Assembly (NCBI GenBank): GCA_943329075.2
Contig: CALQCM020000038.1
Span: 1 to 42,110, forward strand
Source: Chitinophaga pinensis
GTDB lineage: Bacteria > Pseudomonadota > Gammaproteobacteria > Burkholderiales > SG8-41
DNA length: 42,110 nt
Direction of reading: 5' to 3'
The position numbers were made by a program, and so were the translations under genes. Of this stretch, positions 1 to 7,612 are shown in pieces. The stretch's first letter is position 1. Each line of letters starts with the position of its first letter. A model generated the notes under the pieces. The model was given only the letters and a program-made list of their open reading frames with translations. It was not told the DNA's origin and made no database searches.

Positions 1-435
1 CATCATCGCCATCGTGTGTTCGGCACAGGCGATATTGGCGCGGCGGCGCAGCGTCAGCACCGGCACATTGCGCACCTTGCAGGCGGCGAGGTCGATGCTG
101 CGTGTGATGGTGCCGTATTGCTGCACCACTTTGAGTTTCGGTGCTATCGCGAGTTCTGCCGCGCCCATGGTCAGCGCTTCGATGATGATGGCGTTTGTCT
201 CGGGCAGGTTGGCGCGCAGTTCCTCCTGTGTTGACACCAGGCGCACGTCGGCGGGGTAGAGCGCAGGCACCTGCACGCGCGTTTCCGCGCACCAGCCGGC
301 GAAATCCGGCACGTCGTGCGCCATGAAATGCGCGAAGGCATCGCGCCGCTCGGCCGTGGTGTTCGGATCGAGGATGACCTGCAGGATGCGCGGGAAGGGA
401 TCGTCTTCGACGACGATGACCGGGCGCGTGTTCAT
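1..435 (-). CDS. D-isomer-specific 2-hydroxyacid dehydrogenase, 5' part
   Basis: The first 145 codons are open from an ATG to the window edge, so the gene is cut by the window and not truncated in the genome. The translation starts MNTRPVIVVEDDPF. It carries the catalytic-domain pattern of the family: an 'IIIEALTMGAAELAIAPKLK' stretch, then 'VVQQYGTITRSIDLAA', then 'NIACAEHTMAMM', which in this family lies just before the helix leading to the NAD-binding Rossmann domain. That domain and the catalytic Arg/Glu/His lie outside the window. Such enzymes reduce 2-keto acids or oxidise 2-hydroxy acids with NAD(P)H in the cytoplasm. The ATG overlaps the stop of the upstream CMD relic (ATGA), so the two were translationally coupled. 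The substrate cannot be told. Confidence 0.85.
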   Translation of the reverse strand, partial: MNTRPVIVVEDDPFPRILQVILDPNTTAERRDAFAHFMAHDVPDFAGWCAETRVQVPALYPADVRLVSTQEELRANLPETNAIIIEALTMGAAELAIAPKLKVVQQYGTITRSIDLAACKVRNVPVLTLRRRANIACAEHTMAMM

Positions 436-587
436 CTTGCGGACTCTGCCGGCGTTTCAGCGTCGATTTCGAGGGCCTGCAGTACGCGCGTGTGCATGTT
501 GTAGGTTCCGATCAATACCGTCAGTTCGACGATCTGTTTTTCATTAAAGTGGTCGCGCAGCGTGGTAAACACCGCATTAGGTAGGAA
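432..587 (-). pseudogene. C-terminal relic of a carboxymuconolactone decarboxylase-family gene
   Basis: About 50 codons at the 3' end of a CMD/AhpD-fold gene remain. The stretch from 'NAVFTTLRDHFNEKQIVE' through 'LIGTYNMHTRVLQALEID' matches the C-terminus of the intact paralogue at 9228-9779 ('SVFSALREHYSEQQVVE', 'LIGAYNMHSRVLRALRID') almost residue for residue. Homology stops at about 587, and a REP-like palindrome begins 14 bases further on. The N-terminal two thirds are absent from the window. A short reading frame continues to an ATG at 617, but its first ten residues are not CMD-like. The stop codon overlaps the start of the 2-hydroxyacid dehydrogenase gene, which points to a former operon. 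Confidence 0.75.
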
Positions 588-600
588 ACTGATTAAGTCC

Positions 601-659
601 TTCGACAATCTCAGCACGAACGGTAACGCGTTGATCCCGTTCGTGGTGAACTTGTCGAA
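601..659. repeat. REP-like imperfect palindrome
   Basis: The arms TTCGACAATCTCAGCACGAA(CGG) at 601-623 and its complement at 637-659 pair at 20 of 23 positions around a 13-base loop. The motif resembles the widespread proteobacterial intergenic palindrome of the 'CTTCGACAAGCTCAG' type. It lies at the breakpoint of the CMD relic. Confidence 0.65.
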
Positions 660-982
660 TTCTTATGGCAAAAAATCAATCTGCACCGATTTCTTGGAAA
701 CCAACAGCATTGTGTTACCACGATCTCGGTTGCAGGTCAGGTTGAGTGATAATAAATTTGGTAATTCATAAGCCCAACGCGTCCGCCAGCACCGTCGAAA
801 AGCGCAAGCACGATGGCGAACCTCGCCAGCGACAGCGCCCCCGTGCTCCGCTAATGCACCACAATTCTGGACAGTTTACGGCATACGTGCCGTACAAATT
901 GAGTTCGGGACGAGAACCCTCGCAGCCCAAAACTATCGCATTTTCAGTGGTTTCTTATTTTTTGACCATACGGGTTCATCTT
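660..982. other. Intergenic, no gene recognised
   Basis: This stretch between the palindrome and the IS66 target site is AT-richer than its surroundings. Short open frames on either strand have no recognisable motif, no convincing ribosome binding site and no codon bias like the neighbours. It may be decayed sequence left by the event that truncated the CMD gene. Confidence 0.5.
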
Positions 983-990
983 GCTATGTT
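983..990. repeat. Left target site duplication of the IS66-type element
   Basis: GCTATGTT lies directly left of the element and is repeated exactly at 2493-2500 directly right of it. Eight bases is the usual duplication length for IS66-family elements. Confidence 0.9.
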
Positions 991-1003
991 GTGACTATTC
1001 AGC
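991..1003. repeat. Left terminal inverted repeat of the IS66-type element
   Basis: GTGACTATTCAGC is the exact reverse complement of the right end at 2480-2492. Confidence 0.9.
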
Positions 1004-2429
1004 CTGAGGCAGGAGATGGATGGCATCCCATGAAAGCCAGGCGCAAGACCTCGAACAGATTATGCCCTTGCTTGTGCATGGTATCGAGATAGGAGCGGAT
1101 GGTGCAGAAATTCTGCGCGCCGATGAGCGTGCGAAAGCAGCCGGAGATTTTCTGCTTCACCTTGGGCATACGGATGGCGCGCTCGCCCAGATTGTTGGTA
1201 AATGGCACACGCAGGTCTGTCACGAAACGCAGCACCTCGGCAGTATGTTCGTGCAGACGGCGCAACAGATTGAAGGCCAAGGTTTGCTTGATCCTGCCGC
1301 GGCGCTTATTCTGCCGTTCCGACCGGGGATTGCGGGCTTGAGCTTGCTTCAAGATAGCCTCGTAGCGCATAAAAATCCGCCGTATCTGCCGCGGGCTCAG
1401 CGCCGTTCGCTCATCCTGTCGTGCCGCCTCACAGCGGTCACGAGCGGCGACCAGCAACGTGATCATGCGTTGAGGCCAGCGTTGGCGGGTCGTTTCGCGC
1501 AGGAACGTCAATTCGCGCAACAAGTGCGCATTGCACAAGGCATGCTCGCAGTTCAGTTGCCAATAAGGTTTCCAGCAGTCATGCACCAGTGTTGCCATGC
1601 GCTTGGGCAAGAGCCCGTGCTCTGCAATGGCGAGCATGCCGCGCTTGGCATGCACCCCATACCAGGTCAGGGTTTCGCTGGCCACCGTATGCAGCCAATG
1701 CAGTCGAGAGGCCACCCGCAAGCCCGATTCATCGGCGTGCGCCACCGGTGCGTTGATGAGCGCGTGGGCAATGCGCGCAACCTCCGGCCTCAACAGCCCA
1801 CCAGCCTGAGCGACCCACGCGAGCACCGTCGCCGGCGAAACCGTCAGGCCATACAACTGCGTAATCAGTTGCGCGCTACGCGCAAACGGCAACAACTGAC
1901 CGTGGGTCAGATGCACCGCCAAGGCACGCACGTTCGGGCCATACTGAACGAGTTCGCTCACACTGTCGGGAAATCGGCTTTGGTGCAGTTGCCCGCAGGC
2001 GCAACGCAATTGCCGCGTGCGATGTTCGGTGATCTGGTAACGCGCAACCGGAATGTCGAACACTTGCCGTTGCTCGTCCACCTGCGAATCAGCCGCGAGC
2101 AGCGGCGTACCGCACTGCGCGCAGTTCGGCAACAGTGGATACTCGATCACCACGTCCACCGCGCTTGTCCGTTTGAGGGTCTTGCCCGCGCGTCCGAACT
2201 GTCCACCCGGTTTGCTGCCGGAGGATACACGCAGTGAGCGCGTCTTCTTCCCTAGCCCGTCGCTCGAGGGCGGCTTGCTCGAATTGTGGCTGTCTTTGGA
2301 CAGCCGCGCTTCCAGTTCCTCAACACGCGCCGTTAACTGCCGGACCTGTTCTAGCAACGGATAGAGCAAGCGGATCAGGTCATCTTTTTGCGCATGACTT
2401 AGACTCGAAAGATCCGGCAACTCATCCAT
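999..2429 (-). CDS. IS66-family transposase (TnpC type)
   Basis: The 476-residue protein catalyses cut or copy transposition of the surrounding element. Visible features in order: an N-terminal leucine-rich helix with 'RVEELEARL' (probable coiled coil), the IS66 signature 'NSSKPPSSDG', a zinc-finger-like pair (CAQC about residue 103 and CAC about 143), then the DDE core. The core has Asp in 'AHADES' (about 233), Asp in 'HDCWKPYW' and Glu in 'NNLGERAIR'. The C-terminal 'GCFRTLIGAQNFCTIRSYLDT' is typical of the family. I chose the ATG at 2429 (MDELPDL). A GTG three codons upstream is also in frame and cannot be excluded. The stop lies inside the left end of the element, 8 bases from the boundary. 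Confidence 0.93.
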   Translation of the reverse strand: MDELPDLSSLSHAQKDDLIRLLYPLLEQVRQLTARVEELEARLSKDSHNSSKPPSSDGLGKKTRSLRVSSGSKPGGQFGRAGKTLKRTSAVDVVIEYPLLPNCAQCGTPLLAADSQVDEQRQVFDIPVARYQITEHRTRQLRCACGQLHQSRFPDSVSELVQYGPNVRALAVHLTHGQLLPFARSAQLITQLYGLTVSPATVLAWVAQAGGLLRPEVARIAHALINAPVAHADESGLRVASRLHWLHTVASETLTWYGVHAKRGMLAIAEHGLLPKRMATLVHDCWKPYWQLNCEHALCNAHLLRELTFLRETTRQRWPQRMITLLVAARDRCEAARQDERTALSPRQIRRIFMRYEAILKQAQARNPRSERQNKRRGRIKQTLAFNLLRRLHEHTAEVLRFVTDLRVPFTNNLGERAIRMPKVKQKISGCFRTLIGAQNFCTIRSYLDTMHKQGHNLFEVLRLAFMGCHPSPASG

Positions 2430-2479
2430 GGCCCTCACTGTACGCTAAACGTACTCGTTGTACAATCCCCTTCATTTGT

Positions 2480-2492
2480 GCTGAATAGTCAC
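2480..2492. repeat. Right terminal inverted repeat of the IS66-type element
   Basis: GCTGAATAGTCAC pairs over all 13 bases with the left end at 991-1003. The right copy of the target duplication follows directly at 2493-2500. Confidence 0.9.
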
Positions 2493-2525
2493 GCTATGTT
2501 TACGAACATATTTCCAAAGAGCGAA

Positions 2526-3512
2526 TTACTCAAGTTTGGCCCCAGTTTCGGCCACAACGCGAGCCCATCTCGTAATCTCGCCCCGAATAAATTTTCCAGC
2601 TTCCTCGGTAGTCATCAGGACCGGGCTGGCCCCCTGCTTCGCAAACTGCTCTTTTACTTCCGGCAGTCGCAGGATCCTGCCGACTGCATTGCTAAGCGTA
2701 TCAATCGTAGGCCGGGGGGTGGCGGCCGGTGCCATCATGGCAAACCAGGGATCGGCGATAAATTCCGGCATATCCAGTTCTCTGAACGTCGGCACACCGG
2801 GGATCAACTCAGAGCGCAGCGCACTTGCAACAGCCAGCGCTTTCAGGCGGCCGGCCTGCAGTAGTTGCACGACGCCCGGCAGGCTTTCAAAGTCGATGTC
2901 GACCTGTCCGGCAACCAGATCGACGATAGCCGGACCACTGCCTTTGTACGGCACGAATACCATCCGGGTGCCATTCCGCGCGCGCAGAAGTTCCGCCAGC
3001 AGATGTTGAATCGATCCAACGGAATTGAGTGCAACGCGTACGGAATCCGGTTTCGATCGCGCAATGGCAATCAACTCCCCAACCGTTGCAGCGGGAAATC
3101 GCGGCGTGGCGAGCAGGACTACCGTCGCATTGGCAACGACCGCGACGGCCGTGAGATCTTTCGCTGCATCGTAGGCAACATTGCCGTAAAGCGCTAGCCC
3201 GCTCGCGACCGGGCCGGACGACGTCACTAGCAGCGTATAGCCGTCAGCCCGCGCTTTGGCGACCGCTTCTGTTCCGATGAATCCACCTGCGCCCCCGCGG
3301 TTGTCGACCATGAAGGACTGGCCCAGCATCGCAGTCAGCCGTTCCGCTAGGTGCCGCGCGATGATATCGGCAGGACCGCCGGCGGGAAATGGCACGATGA
3401 TTCGAACTGGTTTGACGGGAAAAGACTGCGCCCATGAGCAAACTGACAGCAGTCCAAGCATTAGCGTGAAAAATTTCCGGACGGCGGCGCCAACGAGGTG
3501 CCGATTTAGCAT
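2526..3512 (-). CDS. Bug/TctC-family periplasmic solute receptor 1
   Basis: This is a substrate-binding protein of the tripartite tricarboxylate transporter type, exported to the periplasm. A signal peptide is visible (LVGAAVRKFFTLMLGLLSV..SWAQ). The mature start 'FPVKPVRIIVPFPAGGPADI' is the family hallmark, followed by 'GQSFMVDNRGGAGG', 'ADGYTLL' and 'FVPYKGSGPA'. The reading frame extends 32 codons further upstream, but that part overlaps the IclR gene. The ATG at 3512, four bases after the IclR stop and directly before the signal peptide, is the sensible start. Close spacing puts it in one transcript with the regulator. It is the last gene of the cluster read from 7379. The ligand is unknown; relatives bind carboxylates, amino acids, nicotinate and other small anions. 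Confidence 0.9.
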   Translation of the reverse strand: MLNRHLVGAAVRKFFTLMLGLLSVCSWAQSFPVKPVRIIVPFPAGGPADIIARHLAERLTAMLGQSFMVDNRGGAGGFIGTEAVAKARADGYTLLVTSSGPVASGLALYGNVAYDAAKDLTAVAVVANATVVLLATPRFPAATVGELIAIARSKPDSVRVALNSVGSIQHLLAELLRARNGTRMVFVPYKGSGPAIVDLVAGQVDIDFESLPGVVQLLQAGRLKALAVASALRSELIPGVPTFRELDMPEFIADPWFAMMAPAATPRPTIDTLSNAVGRILRLPEVKEQFAKQGASPVLMTTEEAGKFIRGEITRWARVVAETGAKLE

Positions 3513-3516
3513 GTGC

Positions 3517-4374
3517 TCATTTCCCGAACGGATAAACGTCCGCCCCCATGCGCACAGACAATTCCCGCGCAGCGCGCTGCAATGGTCCGACCAGCCGTAT
3601 TTCCTCATTTCGGGTAAGCAGATGATCCGGGCAGATCAGTCCGAGCGCCGCAATCGCGTTATTGTCAGCGCCGAGCAACGGCACAGCAATCGCAGCCGAC
3701 CCTTGGTAGGTTTCGCTCCGCGTTACCGAAATTCCGCTCTTGCGCACCTTCTGGATTGCAGCGCGAAACTGCCGCGGGTCTGTAATCGTGTTGGGCGTAA
3801 AACGTGGCAAACCACGCGTTTTGAGCAGGGACTCCAGGGTCTCCGCGGAGTTGAATGCAACCAGCACCTTGCCGGCCGAAGTGGTGTGATATGGCATCCA
3901 GCGACCGACACGCCAACGACCGTCAATGAACAGGCGGCCTTCGACAGCCAGCAGGTGAATTATGTCGCTGCCATGCAGCAAACTGAGGACCGCCGAATGT
4001 CCGGTTTCATCCACCAGTTTACGCATGACGGGCAATGCATCGCGCGACAGCGGATACGCATTGACATAATTGTTGCCGAGCGCGAAGGCGTTAAGACCGA
4101 CCGAGTACTTGCGGGTGCCGGGATTCTGCTCGAGTATTCCGGCGTCGCGATAGGTTTTGAGCACCTTGGAAACCTGGCTCTTGTTCAAGGCCAGACGTTC
4201 CGTCAGTTCAACCACGCTAAGCGGCGCCTGTGCAGTGACGAACTCCTGGAGTATCCGCAGCGCGGTTGCCAAAGCCTTCAAGCTGAATGCCCCGGATGCA
4301 GCAGGCCTCGCCCATTTCGCAATGATGCCATGGCCCTGCGTTGAATTTTTCTGCCGGAACGGCGCATGCCGCAT
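3517..4374 (-). CDS. IclR-family transcriptional regulator
   Basis: The 285-residue protein has the two-domain IclR layout. A winged helix-turn-helix covers about residues 30-95 ('ATALRILQEF', then 'LSVVELTERLALNKSQVSKV', wing 'GTRKYSVG'). An effector-binding domain follows, with 'TTSAGKVLVAF', 'GISVTRSETYQGSAAIAVP' and 'ALGLICPDHLL'. In this family a small catabolic metabolite bound by the C-terminal domain changes DNA binding at the promoter of the linked pathway. It sits between the isomerase-like gene (30 bp gap) and a Bug receptor (4 bp gap), so it probably controls this gene set in response to its substrate. The first 25 residues are poorly conserved and the true start could lie further in. 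Confidence 0.92.
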   Translation of the reverse strand: MRHAPFRQKNSTQGHGIIAKWARPAASGAFSLKALATALRILQEFVTAQAPLSVVELTERLALNKSQVSKVLKTYRDAGILEQNPGTRKYSVGLNAFALGNNYVNAYPLSRDALPVMRKLVDETGHSAVLSLLHGSDIIHLLAVEGRLFIDGRWRVGRWMPYHTTSAGKVLVAFNSAETLESLLKTRGLPRFTPNTITDPRQFRAAIQKVRKSGISVTRSETYQGSAAIAVPLLGADNNAIAALGLICPDHLLTRNEEIRLVGPLQRAARELSVRMGADVYPFGK

Positions 4375-4404
4375 TCCGCCCAGTGACTGCGCACGAAATT
4401 GTAC

Positions 4405-5220
4405 TCAGGTCAGCGTCATCAACTTGCCATAGCTAGGCAAGCTATCATTGATGCCCAGCCGACGCAGGCAACTCCAGAGTGTGGCCTGATTGCTGGTGAT
4501 CACCGGCTTGCCCGTTGCCCGCTCAATGGCTTCGATGACACCGGTAGCCGGCAACGCCGTGCAGCTTATGAAAATCGCTTCGGCATCCGGATGGTCGATT
4601 ACGCGCGCCAGGCGAATCACCGCTTCAGGCGGCACCCGGTTCATCGCGCGGCGTTCTTCCTGCGTTTCGCCGAGGCCCAGGCCATACCATTGAACCACCT
4701 CGACTCCCTCTTCGCGCAAAAAACTGATCTCGCCTTCGTTGACGTAGTCGACGTAAGGCGTCCCCATTGCAACGCGACCCACGCCGAGGCGTTTCAGCGC
4801 GTGCAGCACTGAGTCGGAAGCGGTGATCGCGGGACAGCCGCATTGCCGCGAAATCGATGCCGTTATTTCCTCGCGGGGACACAGAAAAGTGCCAGCGGTG
4901 CAGGCATACGCCACCATATCAAGTTCGGCGGTGCCGAGTTGCTGTGCGGCCGCTTCGGTACTCTTTGCCATACCGTCAAAGGAGTCTTGGCTAACGCTGC
5001 CTTCCAGCATGACTCGCGCCGTGCTGACCGAAACACCTTTCGGAACCATCAGGTGCCATTCCTGCTCGGCAACGGTATTGGTGGATGGAATGATCAGCCC
5101 GAGCTTGGCACGCCACCCATGCGGATCGTACAGCGCCACTGCGCGATTGCGCTCGCGCACCCACGCCGCCCCCGGCGCTGCGCGCCGCTCGGCGGCATAA
5201 GCCTTAATATCCTGCGTCAT
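4405..5220 (-). CDS. Asp/Glu racemase superfamily protein, maleate isomerase-like
   Basis: The 271-residue protein belongs to the group that includes maleate cis-trans isomerase, Asp/Glu racemase and arylmalonate decarboxylase. Visible active-site elements are 'PSTNTVAEQEW' near the N-terminus (Asn48), first cysteine Cys107 in 'AYACTAGTF', Tyr156 and Asn161 in 'GTPYVDYVNE', and second cysteine Cys220 in 'ISCTALPA'. Both cysteines are present. Arylmalonate decarboxylase lacks the first one, so an isomerase or racemase role is more likely than decarboxylation. Neighbours are a DapA-like lyase (36 bp gap) and an IclR regulator. A substituted malonate, maleate or 2-substituted dicarboxylate is a reasonable but unproven substrate. 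The residue roles are family knowledge transferred by position. Confidence 0.82.
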   Translation of the reverse strand: MTQDIKAYAAERRAAPGAAWVRERNRAVALYDPHGWRAKLGLIIPSTNTVAEQEWHLMVPKGVSVSTARVMLEGSVSQDSFDGMAKSTEAAAQQLGTAELDMVAYACTAGTFLCPREEITASISRQCGCPAITASDSVLHALKRLGVGRVAMGTPYVDYVNEGEISFLREEGVEVVQWYGLGLGETQEERRAMNRVPPEAVIRLARVIDHPDAEAIFISCTALPATGVIEAIERATGKPVITSNQATLWSCLRRLGINDSLPSYGKLMTLT

Positions 5221-5256
5221 AGCGAGGTCGCGGCTGGTTCGGTCCGCGCTGCCGGT

Positions 5257-6222
5257 TCAGTGCGCCACTGCCACGGCACGATCAGCAACAGCAGCCTGTT
5301 TGCCAGCCTTCAACCGGCGATAGCTTTGCAATACCTGCTCTCTGGCTTCGGCAGTGATACCGAGTTGCGGACGGCGAATCGTCGCACTGGTAATCAGGCC
5401 CTCGTCCTGCAAAATGGCCTTAATGCGCGCGACTGCCTCGACGATCGGTTCGGCGAACACGATTTCGCTCAAGTCCTCCAGTTCGTGCTGCAATGCCAAC
5501 GCGCGTTGATAGTCTCCCTGCCGACCGGCTTTGTCGAGTTCGGCCCAGCGCTCGGTTGCAAGGTTGGCCATGCCGATCAGCGCGCCGACCGCGCCGAGTT
5601 CGTAGCTCTTGCCCACGAACTTGTCGTTACCGGTCAGTATGCGCATCTTGCGACCGTTGGCTTTCAACTGACGGCATGTCTCGCTGAACAGTTCAAGATT
5701 AAATGAGGCTTCCTTGAAGGCAACCACGTTGGGCAGCGCAGCTATCCGGGTAATGGTTTCGGGATCGTACCAATAGCTCTGCACCGGAATCTGGAACAGC
5801 ACCACTGGCAGCTTCGTTGCTTTCGTCACGTCTTCAAAAAAGCGAAGCTTAAGTTCGCAGCCAACCTTGCCCCAGCAAAACAGCAAGGGCGGAAAGATCA
5901 TGACGGCATCGACCGGCAGCTTTTCGAGTTTGTGCACGATCTCGATTGCCTCGTCGGTGGATTGCGGCGAAATGGTTGCGATGTTCAGTTTGCCGTGGGC
6001 GTGGGCTGCTTCGCCCATTACCTCATATACCTGCATTTTCTCCTCCGGACGAAGCACCGTGCCCTCGCCAATGCGCGCGCACGAAACAAGTCCTGCGACA
6101 CCCTTGATCGAAGTCTGGTGACGCGTCAGTCGGTCTATGCTCTTAAGATCAAGTGCGCCGTTCGCATCGAAAGGCGTTACAGTCGGAATGAACAGGCCTT
6201 CGAACTTTGAATACATATCCAC
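5257..6222 (-). CDS. DapA/N-acetylneuraminate-lyase superfamily protein with altered active site
   Basis: This is a (beta/alpha)8 aldolase of the dihydrodipicolinate synthase family, 322 residues. The Schiff-base lysine is Lys170 in 'NVVAFKEAS', and the fold signatures 'GLFIPTVTPFDANGALD' and 'GAVGALIGMANLATERW' are clear. Two usual motifs differ. The Thr-Thr of the 'GTTGE' loop is replaced by 'CARIGE', and the catalytic tyrosine of 'LYNVP' is Phe143 in 'VLFQIP'. It is therefore unlikely to make dihydrodipicolinate and more likely acts on another 2-keto acid. I start at a GTG whose GGAGG is 6 bases upstream. An ATG two codons later has the same GGAGG at 12 bases. Longer upstream codons look non-coding. 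It is co-oriented with the isomerase-like gene and a Bug receptor. Confidence 0.87.
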   Translation of the reverse strand: MDMYSKFEGLFIPTVTPFDANGALDLKSIDRLTRHQTSIKGVAGLVSCARIGEGTVLRPEEKMQVYEVMGEAAHAHGKLNIATISPQSTDEAIEIVHKLEKLPVDAVMIFPPLLFCWGKVGCELKLRFFEDVTKATKLPVVLFQIPVQSYWYDPETITRIAALPNVVAFKEASFNLELFSETCRQLKANGRKMRILTGNDKFVGKSYELGAVGALIGMANLATERWAELDKAGRQGDYQRALALQHELEDLSEIVFAEPIVEAVARIKAILQDEGLITSATIRRPQLGITAEAREQVLQSYRRLKAGKQAAVADRAVAVAH

Positions 6223-6404
6223 GTCACACCTCCGGATCGATTGGAAATTTTCTTCGTATACAAACTGCAGCAACTGCAGGTTACACACGCTCTTGAAATA
6301 GTTTCCTTTAGGGAAACAAAGTTTCAATATTTAAGCATTGCAGCTGCCCTGCTGTCAACTCATGCCAAGTGTTTTCTATGGCGCGCAGCCCTGACGTCTG
6401 AATG

Positions 6405-7379
6405 TCAATTCGGCTTAATGCCGGCAGCACGGATCACCTTGTCCCATTTGACGATTTCGGCTTTGAAATAGGCCGAGAACTCTTCTGTCGTGCCACCAAT
6501 GGCTTCGGTGCCGTCCTGCAACAGGCGGTCGCGCATTTCGGCCGTATCGAGAATTCGTGCGATTGCGTCATTGAGTTTCGCAATCACCGGCTTGGGTGTT
6601 CGTGCGGGCACCGAAACACCATACCAAGATGTCGCTTCAAAGCCGGGCAGCGTCTCGGCAATTGCCGGAATATCCGGCATGACCGGCGACCGCTTCAGGC
6701 CGCTGACCCCGATCGCCCTCAATCTGCCCGATTTGATATGTGGCATGGTCGGCAGCGTGGTGCCGAACATCCATGTCACTTCCGCACCCAGCAGGGCAAT
6801 CGTTGCCGGTCCCGCGCCTTTGTAGGGGACATGATTCATTTTTGCATCGACCGTGAGGCAGAATAATTCCGCGGTCAAGTGCGTCGAGCTGCCACTGCCA
6901 CCCGACGAAAAATTGATTTCACCAGGTTTGGCCTTGGCCATGGCGATCAACTCGCGCACCGAAGTAACCGGCAAAGACGGCGGCGTAACCAGAATGTTCG
7001 GCGAAGCGGTCAAGCGTACCACAGACGCAAAATCTTTCAGCGTATCGTAGGGAAGCTTTTTCATCAGACTTGGATTAACCGTCGTGCTAGTGGAAACAAT
7101 CAGCAAGGTATAGCCATCCGGATTGGATGACGCAGCGAGTTCGGACCCAATCACCGTATTACCGCCCGGCCGACTGTCGACGATCACCTGCTGGCCCCAT
7201 TTCTCGAACAGCTTTTTCCCCACTAATCGGGAAATAATGTCATTCGGCCCCCCGGGGGCAAACGGCACGATGATGCGTATCGGCTTGGCCGGATAGGCCT
7301 CCTGTCCGCGTACGCTACCGGTGGCTCCAAGCGCCATCGCCAGCCCCAGACACATAATAGAATTTAAGTTAGCCGGCAC
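6405..7379 (-). CDS. Bug/TctC-family periplasmic solute receptor 2
   Basis: The 324-residue precursor has a signal peptide ending near 'VRGQEA', then 'YPAKPIRIIVPFAPGGPNDI', 'GQQVIVDSRPGGNTVIG', 'PDGYTLL' and 'NHVPYKGAGPATI'. The GTG start is supported by a strong purine run (AGGGGGAG) about five bases upstream. An ATG at 7355 would shorten the signal peptide too much. It is the first gene of the leftward set and is divergent from the DUF1847 gene across a 233-bp control region. It probably delivers the substrate for the DapA-like and isomerase-like enzymes downstream. No TctA/TctB genes are nearby. Confidence 0.92.
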   Translation of the reverse strand: MPANLNSIMCLGLAMALGATGSVRGQEAYPAKPIRIIVPFAPGGPNDIISRLVGKKLFEKWGQQVIVDSRPGGNTVIGSELAASSNPDGYTLLIVSTSTTVNPSLMKKLPYDTLKDFASVVRLTASPNILVTPPSLPVTSVRELIAMAKAKPGEINFSSGGSGSSTHLTAELFCLTVDAKMNHVPYKGAGPATIALLGAEVTWMFGTTLPTMPHIKSGRLRAIGVSGLKRSPVMPDIPAIAETLPGFEATSWYGVSVPARTPKPVIAKLNDAIARILDTAEMRDRLLQDGTEAIGGTTEEFSAYFKAEIVKWDKVIRAAGIKPN

Positions 7380-7542
7380 AGTATCTCCCCCTCACGACAT
7401 ATCATGCTCTAAACAGCAGTCCCAACGCGGCAGATCGGCAGATCATGACGGCCAAACCTGTCACGCAACAGAAGACAGTTTCCTATACGAAAACGCAGGC
7501 AAATCGATACGCTACCCGCCACGGCGAGTGTTAACACATCCA

Positions 7543-7556
7543 TTGATATGGATCAA
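7543..7556. promoter_or_regulatory. FNR/Anr-type binding site upstream of the DUF1847 gene
   Basis: TTGATATGGATCAA is a perfect match to the FNR/CRP-superfamily consensus TTGAT-N4-ATCAA. A -10-like TAGATT at 7578-7583 places a start near 7590-7591, so the box would be centred about -41.5, the class II activator position of FNR. This predicts induction at low oxygen. The site lies in the divergent region and could also affect the receptor gene on the other strand. Confidence 0.7.
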
Positions 7557-7612
7557 ATTATAAATTTGCATAGCGCGTAGATTTTCCGCATTAAAAATAC
7601 GGAGGAGAAATC

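Larger units (their letters stand above)
991..2492 (-). mobile_element. Intact IS66-family insertion sequence, 1502 bp, single-transposase type
   Basis: The element is defined by perfect 13-bp terminal inverted repeats (GTGACTATTCAGC and its complement) and by a perfect 8-bp direct duplication, GCTATGTT, outside them. One uninterrupted transposase gene fills it and there are no TnpA/TnpB accessory genes. That organisation fits the short, tnpC-only subgroup of IS66 (ISBst12-like, from memory). Uneroded ends, duplication and open frame point to a recent, possibly still active insertion. It lies between a Bug receptor gene and the CMD relic, 26 bp beyond the receptor's stop, so it does not break a gene I can recognise. 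Confidence 0.92.

Noticed and set aside
1020..2237. A 405-codon plus-strand open frame opposite the transposase
   Set aside because: It is the antisense shadow of a clear IS66 transposase on the minus strand. It has no ribosome binding site and no recognisable domain.
4405..5220. Arylmalonate decarboxylase
   Set aside because: Both active-site cysteines are present, whereas arylmalonate decarboxylase has lost the first. Isomerase or racemase activity fits better.
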